Source of the DNA: Desulfobacter sp.
GTDB taxonomy: Bacteria; Desulfobacterota; Desulfobacteria; Desulfobacterales; Desulfobacteraceae
Direction: 5' to 3'
Assembly: GCA_028768525.1 (NCBI GenBank)
Contig: CP054837.1
Coordinates: 3,009,001 to 3,073,000, forward strand
DNA: 64,000 nucleotides
Both the position numbers and the translations under genes were made by a program. Shown here piece after piece: positions 41,582 to 50,329 of the stretch (its first letter is position 1; each line of letters starts with the position of its first letter). The notes below the pieces were generated by a model. That model did not search any database. It was not told the DNA's origin and saw only the letters and a list, made by a program, of their open reading frames with translations.

Positions 41582-43619
41582 GCCCGGCCTCAGCCCTTTC
41601 AGCCTCTGACTTGATGCGGCACACGGCATGATTCCACACCACATCATGGGCAAAATCAGGAAACACCCCCCTGAACAGCGTCCAGAACAATTTTGTCCCC
41701 CAGGTATTGCCCCGCCTGTAGTCAAAGGCGGTATAGACCACCAGGCGATGATTCCCGTCCCGGGTGGGGCTGACCTCAAAAATTAACTTGCCGTTCCGGG
41801 TGAACAAAGGGGAGGGCAGGTAGACCAGGCCCCTGTATCCCACCCTTTTTGCCAGCCGGATATCCATGGCGACCGGGGCAAAAGAAAGCCTATACTGCAC
41901 CACAGCCCCCTCTTCATTGGGGGCCCCGGCAATCCGAGCCACCGCCACGAACCTGAGCCGCAGAAAAGGGCTATCCCCCTCCCCGAACCGGCCAAGTTCC
42001 TTGAAAATGGTCCGGGCCGAGGCCCTGATTTTGACGGCATACATCCGCTCCATCTCGGGCCGGCCGTCCAGGTTAACCCCCAGGGAACGGGAAACGGAAT
42101 CTTTCAGATACTGACGTTTCTCCTTGAGGACCACGGCCGGATACCGTCCGGTCCCCTTCCAGTTCAGGCCGAAAAACCACTCCGTTCCCTTGTTTCTCAA
42201 GGTTTTGACCAGCCCCCGTCCCAAAGACACCAATACCCTGCCCGAGGCCAGGGTCCTGAAAAGTGATCTGAAATCCTCGGCCCCGCTGCCCACCTGCCAG
42301 AGCAGCCGACCCACCGGCCACTGGTCCATGGTCCTGAATTTCATTTCCGTGGCAAAGGTCTGGTAAAGCATCCGGCTTAAAAATGAGGATTTCAATGCCT
42401 GTTGAAAAAGCCCCATGAGCCTGCGGCCGTATGTATTATCCCGCTGCAGCCATTGGCCGGCCGCATCACAGGCCCGGGCCAGGCTCATTTCATCCACCCC
42501 CCGGCCCAGCACCGTTCCCGCCAGTCCCCGGGTCAGGGCAAATGCCGAGTAGAGCCCGTCCCGGTAGAGCCGAGCCCCCAGGGCATCCCCGGCCAGGACC
42601 ATTCTGTGGGCATAGGGAAACCGTGCCGGAGACACCGACATCAATGGAGTGCATGTACAGATGGGGGGACAATTTTCTGCAGACAGCCCCGGCAGAATAT
42701 CCCGTACCCCGCCAAGGGAGAAAAAGGCCTGTATCAGAGTAGACGTATCACCGGGAAAGGCTGCCCGGTCAATGCTTTTTCCCATGAGGGCCACGGTCAG
42801 GCAGTCTTTTTTAGGCACCAGCACGGCATGGTCAAGGTCCAGCTCCGATGCCAGGGCCCGCCCTGCGGATACAATCACATAAAGCTCCCTGTCCATATAT
42901 TTTTTCAGGTATGCCCGGCCCGGTTTCATCTCAAACACCAGGGCCCGCCGGGTTGCCGGGGGGCGGAACCCCGGCTGCAGCCGCGAGAAGGACCGGAAAA
43001 CGCAGGAAAGGCCGCCGGCCGGACCATCATTGACCCCGGTGCTGATACATAAGAACTCCCCCTCCAGGAAAAATTGCCGGCCGTGGCCGCCGGCCAGGGC
43101 AACCCGGGGCAGTCCTTCCCGGGTCAAACAGATATCCCGTGCCTCTCCCCGGACCAATTCAGCCCCCATCTCCACGGCCCGTTCCAGCATAAAGCCGTCA
43201 AAGCCCCTTATTGCATCCGGCCGCTTTCCGGGCAGGGTCCCTCTGAATACAGAAAACACACGGGCGCCCCGGGGCACCTTCAATGGAAAATTCTTCCATT
43301 GCCCGTGTATCCATATATGGGAAAACTTATGGCAGAGTACGGAATCAGGAAGCCTTATCCCGTAATGGCCGAGCCCCTGGTGAAGCCGGGGGGAAAGCAC
43401 CCCGGCACAAAAATTACACCCCGGCGCCTCCATCCTGCCGCCATCATCCTGGGCAGGCCCCATTCTCTTGTCGACAATGGTGACCCGGATTTTTCTACCT
43501 TCCTTTTTGGCCATGAAAAGCAGGTGAATCGCAAAAAACGCCCCGGCAGGTCCCCCGCCAAGCACAATTACCCGGGCATTGTCTGCCAGGGCGATGTTGT
43601 TTTCGCCATGATCTCCCAT
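41571..43619 (-). CDS. FAD-dependent oxidoreductase (geranylgeranyl-reductase-like) with extra C-terminal domain
   Basis: About 682 residues from the ATG at 43619, preferred because AAGGAAGG precedes it; an ATG at 43640 is also in frame. The N-terminal half is an FAD-binding Rossmann module (VIVLGGGPAGAFFAIHL) with a CNFCAG segment and a C-terminal FAD motif (MVLAGDALGARLYRDGLYSAF), as in geranylgeranyl-reductase-type enzymes. From ~residue 490 to the end lies a beta-rich region (EMERMYAVKIRASARTIFKE onward) that looks like an SRPBCC/START-type ligand-binding fold; this assignment is tentative. The substrate is unknown, possibly a hydrophobic alkene or quinone. Confidence 0.72.
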   Translation of the reverse strand: MGDHGENNIALADNARVIVLGGGPAGAFFAIHLLFMAKKEGRKIRVTIVDKRMGPAQDDGGRMEAPGCNFCAGVLSPRLHQGLGHYGIRLPDSVLCHKFSHIWIHGQWKNFPLKVPRGARVFSVFRGTLPGKRPDAIRGFDGFMLERAVEMGAELVRGEARDICLTREGLPRVALAGGHGRQFFLEGEFLCISTGVNDGPAGGLSCVFRSFSRLQPGFRPPATRRALVFEMKPGRAYLKKYMDRELYVIVSAGRALASELDLDHAVLVPKKDCLTVALMGKSIDRAAFPGDTSTLIQAFFSLGGVRDILPGLSAENCPPICTCTPLMSVSPARFPYAHRMVLAGDALGARLYRDGLYSAFALTRGLAGTVLGRGVDEMSLARACDAAGQWLQRDNTYGRRLMGLFQQALKSSFLSRMLYQTFATEMKFRTMDQWPVGRLLWQVGSGAEDFRSLFRTLASGRVLVSLGRGLVKTLRNKGTEWFFGLNWKGTGRYPAVVLKEKRQYLKDSVSRSLGVNLDGRPEMERMYAVKIRASARTIFKELGRFGEGDSPFLRLRFVAVARIAGAPNEEGAVVQYRLSFAPVAMDIRLAKRVGYRGLVYLPSPLFTRNGKLIFEVSPTRDGNHRLVVYTAFDYRRGNTWGTKLFWTLFRGVFPDFAHDVVWNHAVCRIKSEAERAEAGPSR

Positions 43620-43731
43620 TGGCCTTCCTTTTTCAACCATCCATTATCTCAATATAAATTCTACCCTATCCGTTAAAAATGGGTAAGGAATAATTTGTTT
43701 TTTCGCCCCCCCCCAGGTATGATGAAGCATC

Positions 43732-44730
43732 ATGGACCGGTCAAAACGAATCATCCTTTCTTTAATCCTTTTTTCCGCCCTGGTTGCCGGGGGGAGCCTG
43801 GGGTATATGGCCATCGAAGGCTGGCCATTTATGGATGCCCTGTATATGACGGTCATCACCCTGGCCACGGTGGGATTCGGAGAGGTTCACGAGGTCAGCA
43901 TGCCGGGGAGGGTCTTTACCCTGGCGCTCATCCTTGTGGGGGGCGGATTTTTCCTTCTGCTCATGACCGACATCATCAAATTCCTGGTGGAAGGCAGGAT
44001 CAGGGAAGTGCTTGGGAGGCATAAATTGGATGTACAGATCAAAAAACTGGATAATCACTATATTGTCTGCGGCTACGGCAGGATCGGCCGGATTCTGACC
44101 CAGTACCTGGTCCAAAAATACATAGACGTGGTGGTCATTGAACGGGATGAAAAATCCGGCCACCGGATGAACCGGGACGGCGTCCTCTACCTCATGGGCG
44201 AGGCCACGGACGAAGAGCTTCTGATCAAGGCGGGGATCGCCCGCGCCAGGGGGCTGGTGGCCGTCACCGGCACCGATGCGGAAAATGTCTTTCTTGTGCT
44301 CATGGCCAAACAGCTTAACCCGGATATTTTCGTGGTGGCCCGGGCCGGGCGGGATGCTGCAAAAAAAACCCTGGCGGCGGCAGGGGCGGATAAGGTGATT
44401 TCCCCCTATGATATCGGCGCAAGGCGTATGGCCCACGCCATTTTAAGACCCACAGTGATCAAATTTCTTGAAATGGCCTTTTCGGACGATGCCACGGATA
44501 TTCAAATCGAAGAGGTCCGGGTTCACCCCCAATCCAGGCTATGCGGCCTGCCCCTGAAAGAGACCGGGATCAGAAAAGAGTTTGACTTGATCATCATTGC
44601 CATACAGAGCCAGTCCGGTGCCATGGCATTCAACCCGGGGGCGGATACCGCCCTGAACGCCATGGACAAGGTCATTGCCATGGGCCGCGCCCGGGATCTC
44701 AAACGACTGGAGACCGTTCTGGGCCGGTAA
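43732..44730 (+). CDS. potassium channel with RCK (TrkA-N/TrkA-C) domains
   Basis: 332 residues. Two membrane helices (~8-28 and ~60-82) flank a pore with selectivity filter T46-V-G-F-G50. A TrkA-N Rossmann domain follows (NHYIVCGYGRIGRILTQYL, VVVIERDE, GEATDEELLIKAGI) and a TrkA-C domain lies near the end. This is the architecture of MthK-like two-TM potassium channels gated by ligands or nucleotides. It is monocistronic and convergent with the cobalamin operon. Confidence 0.92.
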   Translation: MDRSKRIILSLILFSALVAGGSLGYMAIEGWPFMDALYMTVITLATVGFGEVHEVSMPGRVFTLALILVGGGFFLLLMTDIIKFLVEGRIREVLGRHKLDVQIKKLDNHYIVCGYGRIGRILTQYLVQKYIDVVVIERDEKSGHRMNRDGVLYLMGEATDEELLIKAGIARARGLVAVTGTDAENVFLVLMAKQLNPDIFVVARAGRDAAKKTLAAAGADKVISPYDIGARRMAHAILRPTVIKFLEMAFSDDATDIQIEEVRVHPQSRLCGLPLKETGIRKEFDLIIIAIQSQSGAMAFNPGADTALNAMDKVIAMGRARDLKRLETVLGR

Positions 44731-44736
44731 GGCGAA

Positions 44737-45543
44737 TCAGCCGGTCCGTTCCAGTACCGGTATGTCAGTAAAGTGATTTGCCAGCCGTTTCAAGGAGTGA
44801 TCAAGGTTGGGATAGTTAAAGACTTCCAGGGATACCGTTCCCTTGAATCCGGTAAGGAACCCGACCACCCGGTCAAAATGGTCATTGGCCATCCGGTCCA
44901 GGCCGAGATGGTCCCTGGGCCGTTCCCCGGTGAGATCCACCCCGTGGAGGTGGACAATGGAAATCTCTTTATCGAAAATCTCACGGGTCTGTTCCACCCC
45001 AAACCCGTATTTAAAATGATGGCCGAGATCGGCACAGAGGCTGTGGCCGTACTGACGGACCAGGGGGGCCAGGACAGCCGGGTCGTACCAGAGGGTTTCC
45101 ACTGAAATACGGGAGGGGTCATCCAGCCGGGGCGCCAGGCGCTCAAGGCCGTCAGCGGCCCGTTCCTGCCAGGCCGCCCTTTCGTCGCCGCCGGCCATGT
45201 CCCTGTCCATTTCCAGGTGAAGGGTATATGAACTCGGGGCCAATGGGGCAAACCGTTCCAGAACCCCTTGGAGAATATCAGCGGCCTTCTGGCGGTCAGA
45301 AGGTGTCTCCGCCGTCAGACTGACGTCCACGGGCAGGTGGACATTATACCCCAGGCTCAAATCCCGTCCAAGGGCGGCCAGTTCCTGAACATCTCCTGCC
45401 GAAGGAATGACCTCCCGGGGCAGACTTTCAAATACCAGCAACTCGATTTCATCAAAAAAACGGCCGGTCTTTCTCACATTGGGGATGATGTGGTCGGGAT
45501 AGATGAAGGAGGTGGTGCCCAGCCTGAATTCTCGTTTGATCAT
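44737..45543 (-). CDS. cbiR: cobamide remodelling phosphodiesterase CbiR
   Basis: 268 residues from the ATG at 45543, which overlaps the cbiB stop as ATGA. It belongs to the AP-endonuclease-2/xylose-isomerase-like TIM-barrel family (FRLGTTSFIYPDHI, GYNVHLPVDVSL, LHLEMD, VETLWYD, CADLGHHFKYG, HLHGVDLTGERPRDH). CbiR, first described in Akkermansia, cleaves the nucleotide loop of cobamides so the lower ligand can be replaced. Its place as last gene of a corrinoid operon supports that role. The specificity for donor cobamides cannot be read here. Confidence 0.82.
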   Translation of the reverse strand: MIKREFRLGTTSFIYPDHIIPNVRKTGRFFDEIELLVFESLPREVIPSAGDVQELAALGRDLSLGYNVHLPVDVSLTAETPSDRQKAADILQGVLERFAPLAPSSYTLHLEMDRDMAGGDERAAWQERAADGLERLAPRLDDPSRISVETLWYDPAVLAPLVRQYGHSLCADLGHHFKYGFGVEQTREIFDKEISIVHLHGVDLTGERPRDHLGLDRMANDHFDRVVGFLTGFKGTVSLEVFNYPNLDHSLKRLANHFTDIPVLERTG

Positions 45544-46511
45544 CCTGTCACCGCCCACAGGATAAAAGCGCCAATGGTCATAGCCACCCATGCGGAGACC
45601 ACCATCAATTCACAGGCCCGGGCAATCTTCTCCGGGACAGGATCTTGAAACTCGCCGCCGATGTAAGGCTTTTCCACCCGTTTGCCGTGGTAGACATTGG
45701 GGCCGCCCATACGTACCCCCATTGCCCCGGCAAAGGCGGCCTCGGGGTAACCGGCATTGGGGCTTTTATGATTCCGCCCCTGGGATAGGGCCGTGGTGAA
45801 GGCACGCCTGCCCCGGGCCGGGGAAATCAGGGCAGCGGCCATGGAGATAACAGCCACGGAGAGCCGGGCCGGAATATAATTGGCAAGGTCGTCGATGCGG
45901 GCAGATGCCCGGCCGAACAGAAGGTAGGCATCATTCTTATACCCCACCATGGAATCCAGGGTATTCACCATTTTATAGGCCATGGCCCCTGGCACCCCGA
46001 AAACCAGGGCGAAAAACAGGGGGGAAAGAAACCCGTCCACAAAATTCTCCGCCACGGTCTCCACCGCCCCCCGGGTAATCCCGGACCTGTCAAGATTCGC
46101 CGTTTCACGGCCCACAATATAGCCCACCATGGTTCTGGCCCGGGAAAGGTCTCCGGCCACCAGGGGCCGGGCCACATCCATGGCGGCCCTGGTGAGGCTG
46201 CGCACCGAAAAGCAGTAAAAGAGCAGCATCACCTGGACGGCAGCGCCTGCCCAGGGATTGATCCGGAATGCCAGTGCCAGGGTCACCATGGAAAGCGACC
46301 AGGTCAGGACAATGAGAAAAAGGGCAAACCCCAGTCCGGAAACCAGGGGTGACCGTATCAGGCGCCGGAACCGCGGCTCAAAAAAAGAGATGGCATTGCC
46401 CATCCATATGATGGGGTGGGGCAGCCACCGGGGATCCCCCGCAAGGATATCCAGAATAAAGGCGGCAGCCACCACCTGCCAGGCAAGACCGAATCCAAAT
46501 GTTTCAAACAT
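45540..46511 (-). CDS. cbiB: adenosylcobinamide-phosphate synthase
   Basis: 323 residues, a membrane protein with several hydrophobic segments. Family signatures are ILDILAGDPRWLPHPIIWMG, VSGLGFAL, ETVAENFVDGFLSPLFF, NTLDSMVGYKN and SPNAGYPEAAFAGAMG. It joins aminopropanol phosphate to adenosylcobyric acid. It overlaps cobD upstream by 8 bases and cbiR downstream by 4. Confidence 0.95.
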   Translation of the reverse strand: MFETFGFGLAWQVVAAAFILDILAGDPRWLPHPIIWMGNAISFFEPRFRRLIRSPLVSGLGFALFLIVLTWSLSMVTLALAFRINPWAGAAVQVMLLFYCFSVRSLTRAAMDVARPLVAGDLSRARTMVGYIVGRETANLDRSGITRGAVETVAENFVDGFLSPLFFALVFGVPGAMAYKMVNTLDSMVGYKNDAYLLFGRASARIDDLANYIPARLSVAVISMAAALISPARGRRAFTTALSQGRNHKSPNAGYPEAAFAGAMGVRMGGPNVYHGKRVEKPYIGGEFQDPVPEKIARACELMVVSAWVAMTIGAFILWAVTG

Positions 46512-47586
46512 GACCCAGGCCCTTTTTTATACTGTTGGCCAATGCCCCATTAATAGACCGGTCTTTCAGTGAAAACCGGACAAAGCGATGGGAAAGCCCT
46601 TCGAAATTGCTGCAGTCCCGGATGAGGATTTTATCATCCCCCACCCTGTCGCAGAATTCCGGCGCCGTCATCTTATCCAGCGTTGCCAGGACAAAATAAG
46701 TGGGCGCCTCAAACAGGCGGATGCCCGCCACCCCGCTAAGCGACTTTAAAAAGGCCGCTTTTTCCTCTTTAATATAGGCCCGGGTCTTTTGGTAAAAGGG
46801 CAGGATCTCATCGGGATGATTGAAAATATCCCGGATCACCTCCTGGGCCAGTGCGTTGACGCTCCAGGGCTGGTAATAGGCCATCACTTTCTCAATGAGA
46901 GGAACGGCCCCGCTGAGGAACCCCGTGCGCAGCCCCGGTATCCTGAAAATTTTGGACATGGAGGAGAGCACCACCAGGTTATCGATATCCGTATGGGATA
47001 CAAGGGAAATCTCTTCGGCATCATCCACAAAGGGAAGATAGGACTCATCCGCCACAAAACAGGTGCCGGGGTGCCGCCGGATCAGCTTTTCAAGTTCCGG
47101 CTTGGGAATCAGGGCGCCTGTTGGGTTGTTGGGATTGCATATAAACACGATGTCCGCCTCCCCGGCGAGCCTGGACAATTCATCCATGTCCGGCTGGAAA
47201 CCGGTGTCCGGACCTGCCATGAAGTGGCGGATTTCAATGCCGTGCATGGCACAACCGTCCCGGTAATCCGAGTAGGTGGGCCCGGCGATAAGCACCTTTT
47301 TAGCCCCCAGCGCCAGGGGCAGGGTATAAATAAAAAAGGTGGTGCCGTTGCCCGGAATCACATTTTCCGGTGCAATGCCGTGGTAGCGGGCAAAGCCCCG
47401 GGCCATGGACATGCCGTCGGGCTCGGGCAGGGCATGGATCGCCTCGATGTTTTCCCGGATCAGGCGATGAATCCTTTCCGGCGGTCCCAGGGGGTTTAAA
47501 TTGGAACTCATGTCAATAATTTCGTCAACCGGGCATCCCAGACGATCTGCCAGTTTCTGTTTGTTTCCCCCGTGTCCTATGATCAT
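46504..47586 (-). CDS. cobD: L-threonine-O-3-phosphate decarboxylase
   Basis: 360 residues, a class I PLP aminotransferase fold. The sequence begins MIIGHGGNKQKLADRLGC, typical of CobD, with DMSSNLNPLGPP and NPNNPTGALI; the PLP lysine is in SSMSKIFRIPGLRTGFLSG. It makes aminopropanol phosphate for the nucleotide loop, the substrate of the CbiB encoded next to it. HisC-like activity is an alternative, but gene context favours CobD. Confidence 0.92.
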   Translation of the reverse strand: MIIGHGGNKQKLADRLGCPVDEIIDMSSNLNPLGPPERIHRLIRENIEAIHALPEPDGMSMARGFARYHGIAPENVIPGNGTTFFIYTLPLALGAKKVLIAGPTYSDYRDGCAMHGIEIRHFMAGPDTGFQPDMDELSRLAGEADIVFICNPNNPTGALIPKPELEKLIRRHPGTCFVADESYLPFVDDAEEISLVSHTDIDNLVVLSSMSKIFRIPGLRTGFLSGAVPLIEKVMAYYQPWSVNALAQEVIRDIFNHPDEILPFYQKTRAYIKEEKAAFLKSLSGVAGIRLFEAPTYFVLATLDKMTAPEFCDRVGDDKILIRDCSNFEGLSHRFVRFSLKDRSINGALANSIKKGLGHV

Positions 47587-47605
47587 GGTTGATTTCTTCC
47601 TGTTA

Positions 47606-48373
47606 TCAAATCATTGCGATGCCGGCCACAAGAAAGAGCCAGGCTTCCATGACTTCGGTCATGGCCCCCAGCATGTCGCCGGTAATGCAGTTCATATTCT
47701 TTTTATAAAATTTTAAAACCAACACCAGGCCCAGTCCGAAGCCAATGTTCACGGCCAGGCCCTTATACCCCAAAAACAGGGAGAAAAACAGGGGAAGCAG
47801 GCAGAAGAAAAAATCCCCGAGCCCCAGCGGGCGGTCAAAGAGGTCCTTACCCGTTCCTTTTCCTTTTCTGCCGTAATCCAGGTATTTGATGCCGAATATC
47901 ATGGACGCCCGGGCATAGGCCGGAACCACCAGGAAAATCCCCATGGCCTGTAAGGGGGCGGCACTGATTTTTACGGACCAGAGCCCGGCCAGTTTCAGGG
48001 CCAGTCCCAGGACCACGGCCACCAGTCCCATCATCCCGGTCCTGGAATCTTTCATGATTTCCAGGGCCCGCTCCCGCCCCCGGTGGGAAAACATCCCGTC
48101 CGCCGTATCCCCGAGTCCGTCCAGGTGAAAGGCACCGGTGACGCCCACCAGAAAGACAAGATCGACCAAAGCCGCCACAGGGAGTGCCCATAGTGCCGAG
48201 GCCATGAGGTCGGTGAGTACCAGCAGGGTGCCGATAGCCAGGCCCACCAGGGGGAAACAGCGGATCATGCCCACCGGGGAATAGGCCACATTTCTGCCCG
48301 CAGGAAGGATGGTAATAAAGGTGAGACAGGATTTAAAATCTTCAAAAATACCCTTGCGGCCGGTGGTGCTCAT
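47606..48373 (-). CDS. cobS: adenosylcobinamide-GDP ribazoletransferase (cobalamin synthase)
   Basis: 255 residues, integral membrane, with about six hydrophobic segments. Signatures are FLTILPAG, FPLVGLAIG, TGAFHLDGLGDTADGMFSHRGRERALEIMKDSRTG-type region split over residues ~80-115, and the final ITGDMLGA. It attaches the activated lower ligand to adenosylcobinamide-GDP. It starts within the 4-base overlap with the radical SAM gene upstream. Confidence 0.94.
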   Translation of the reverse strand: MSTTGRKGIFEDFKSCLTFITILPAGRNVAYSPVGMIRCFPLVGLAIGTLLVLTDLMASALWALPVAALVDLVFLVGVTGAFHLDGLGDTADGMFSHRGRERALEIMKDSRTGMMGLVAVVLGLALKLAGLWSVKISAAPLQAMGIFLVVPAYARASMIFGIKYLDYGRKGKGTGKDLFDRPLGLGDFFFCLLPLFFSLFLGYKGLAVNIGFGLGLVLVLKFYKKNMNCITGDMLGAMTEVMEAWLFLVAGIAMI

Positions 48374-49332
48374 TGGTCCTGCCCCTCCCTTTTAACGGTT
48401 TGATAAAAAACACCCCTGTCCTGGGTGCGGGATATCACGCTCCCGCCCTGTGTGAGTCTGTCCAGCAGGGCCTGTACGTCTTCAGGTGCCGCCCCCAGCA
48501 TATCCGAGAGATCGATGCAGGTGGATGGCCGGCGGCGGATGGTTTCCAGCACGGCACGTTCAAGTGCCTCACCAATCCTTCTTTCCCCGGTTTTGCCCGC
48601 CCGGGGCACCCGGGCGATAATGTCTACATTTTCCGGCCCCAGGTACTCCCGGATCTCTTCCAAGCGCTCCCGGCCGGCAGGCACTATAAAATCGCAGGTA
48701 CCGGGCCGGTCCAGGGAATTGAGCTGAACCCGATCGGGCCCGATCTGCGAGACGGCCGCTTTAATCAATCCCAGCTCTTTTGGGGTATCGTTCACCCCGG
48801 GCAGGATAAATATCTCAAGGTGGACCCGGCCGGTAAATTCTTCTTTAAACGCAGTGATTCCCCGGACCATCTCCTCGGGTTTCAGGCCGGCACAGGGCCG
48901 GTTGATTTTCCTGAAAGCGGTCTGAGACACGGCATCCAACGAGGGCACCACCAGGTCCGCCCGGAAGAGTTCCCTGCGGACACCGGCATGGGCCAGCAGG
49001 GAGGCATTGGTCAGCACCGCCACCCGTATGCCGGGCCTTGTATCTTTGATATAATCAATGACCCGGCCCAGACAGCTGTTCAGGCAGGGTTCCCCGGCAC
49101 CGGAAAAGGTAATATAGTCGGGATCCTCATTGTGGGCCCAATAATGATCCAGTTCCTGGCGCACCCGGTCAAAGGGCACCCATTCCTTCCGTTCCAGGGT
49201 CAGGTCCGTTGTTTTTCCACATTCGCAATAAACACAGTCCAGGCTGCAGACCTTGTGCACCACCAGGTCCACCCCCAGTGAAACACCCAGCCGCCTGGAG
49301 GCCACCGGCCCGAATAAATGCCTGTATTTCAT
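48370..49332 (-). CDS. radical SAM protein (COG0731-like) in the corrinoid operon
   Basis: 320 residues. The radical SAM cluster motif C-x3-C-x2-C is in CSLDCVYCECG near residue 29. TFSGAGEPCLNS, VLTNASLL and FILPGVNDTP are typical of the COG0731 family of uncharacterised iron-sulfur oxidoreductases. A C-terminal winged-helix-like segment (STCIDLSDMLGAAPEDVQALLDRL) follows. It shares one base with cobU upstream and four with cobS downstream, so it is translated with them. A corrinoid-related job is inferred from position only. Confidence 0.85.
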   Translation of the reverse strand: MKYRHLFGPVASRRLGVSLGVDLVVHKVCSLDCVYCECGKTTDLTLERKEWVPFDRVRQELDHYWAHNEDPDYITFSGAGEPCLNSCLGRVIDYIKDTRPGIRVAVLTNASLLAHAGVRRELFRADLVVPSLDAVSQTAFRKINRPCAGLKPEEMVRGITAFKEEFTGRVHLEIFILPGVNDTPKELGLIKAAVSQIGPDRVQLNSLDRPGTCDFIVPAGRERLEEIREYLGPENVDIIARVPRAGKTGERRIGEALERAVLETIRRRPSTCIDLSDMLGAAPEDVQALLDRLTQGGSVISRTQDRGVFYQTVKREGQDQ

Positions 49333-49898
49333 CAGAATCCCCCTGTCCCAGACGCCCCGGACTTGGGTTTGATCTGAACCTCAATGCCGGCCACGGTGAG
49401 GATGACCCGGTCCGCAGCCCGGGCCACCCGCTGGTTGACCAGTCCGGCCATATCCCGGAACTGGCGGGCCAGGCTGTTTTCAGGTACAATCCCGTACCCC
49501 ACTTCGTTGGAAACCAGATAGACCGGGCAGGGGCATTGCTCCAGGGAACGGCCCAGCAGATCCACGGCATCCATGATTCCGGCCTCGTCCCGCCCCTGGA
49601 AGAGCAGATTGGACGTCCACAAAGTCAGGCAGTCCACCAGAATCACGCTGGCACGGCCTCCGGCATCGGCAATAGCGTCATGGATATGCACCGGCTCCTC
49701 AACGGTCCGCCAGTCCGGCCCCCGCTCGGCCTGGTGCCGTTCCACCCGTTGTTCCATCTCCCGGTCCGTGGGCACAGAAGTGGCCAGGTAAATCTTATTG
49801 CCCCCGGCCAGCCGGTTGGCCGCATCCAGGGCATACCGGCTTTTACCGCTTCTGCAGCCGCCGATCACCAGGGTTATTCTTGATTTGTCTTCCCTCAT
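49332..49898 (-). CDS. cobU: bifunctional adenosylcobinamide kinase / adenosylcobinamide-phosphate guanylyltransferase
   Basis: 188 residues. Walker A GGCRSGKSRYALDAA near the N-terminus, the family phrases IYLATSVPTDREMEQRVERH and ILVDCLTLWTSNLL, and LVSNEVGYGIVPENSLARQFRD are present. CobU phosphorylates adenosylcobinamide and attaches GMP. It is the first gene of the operon. No cobalamin riboswitch was recognised in the ~130 bases upstream. Confidence 0.95.
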   Translation of the reverse strand: MREDKSRITLVIGGCRSGKSRYALDAANRLAGGNKIYLATSVPTDREMEQRVERHQAERGPDWRTVEEPVHIHDAIADAGGRASVILVDCLTLWTSNLLFQGRDEAGIMDAVDLLGRSLEQCPCPVYLVSNEVGYGIVPENSLARQFRDMAGLVNQRVARAADRVILTVAGIEVQIKPKSGASGTGGF

Positions 49899-50033
49899 AT
49901 ATTATGCTCCGCTAATATCTATTCAGGCTTAAAACCGGGGCAAGGATATATTATCCCCCCTGTGAAGCGCAACCTAAAAAAAACAGGATATTAGCCTGGC
50001 CCGATTTAACGAATGAAGATACAGGAGGCAGGT

Positions 50034-50327
50034 GTGATACGCCGGACCACCGCTACCGCGCTGGGGCTCAAGCCCATGACCCGCTCCATGTGCCGCAATT
50101 TTTTTGTTAAAATCAATACCGAATTCGACAGCCAGGAGGCCATCAGAGAGGCCATCTCCTGGTGGCAGGACGATAAAGAGAGGCTGAACCGCCTCTGGTG
50201 GGTGCTCAACTATTACTCCGAGCAGCTGGATCCGGACCGGGCGTTGCGGGCCTGTGTGGAAAAGCAGTTGAATTCCCTGGCCGGTGACGGCCAGTCATGT
50301 CCGGACTCCGACCCCGATGCCCGTTGA
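50034..50327 (+). CDS. small hypothetical protein
   Basis: 97 residues from the GTG at 50034, which has AGGAGG 5 bases upstream; an ATG at 50013 lies before that site. It is mixed and mostly helical, with Trp-rich ISWWQDDKERLNRLWWVLNYY, and has no recognised domain, signal peptide or membrane segment. It ends two bases before the convergent sensor gene. A good ribosome site and an intact frame support it as real. Confidence 0.6.
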   Translation: MIRRTTATALGLKPMTRSMCRNFFVKINTEFDSQEAIREAISWWQDDKERLNRLWWVLNYYSEQLDPDRALRACVEKQLNSLAGDGQSCPDSDPDAR

Positions 50328-50329
50328 CG

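Noticed and set aside
49899..50033. Cobalamin riboswitch upstream of cobU
   Set aside because: No B12-box-like sequence or multi-stem fold could be found in the short intergenic region.
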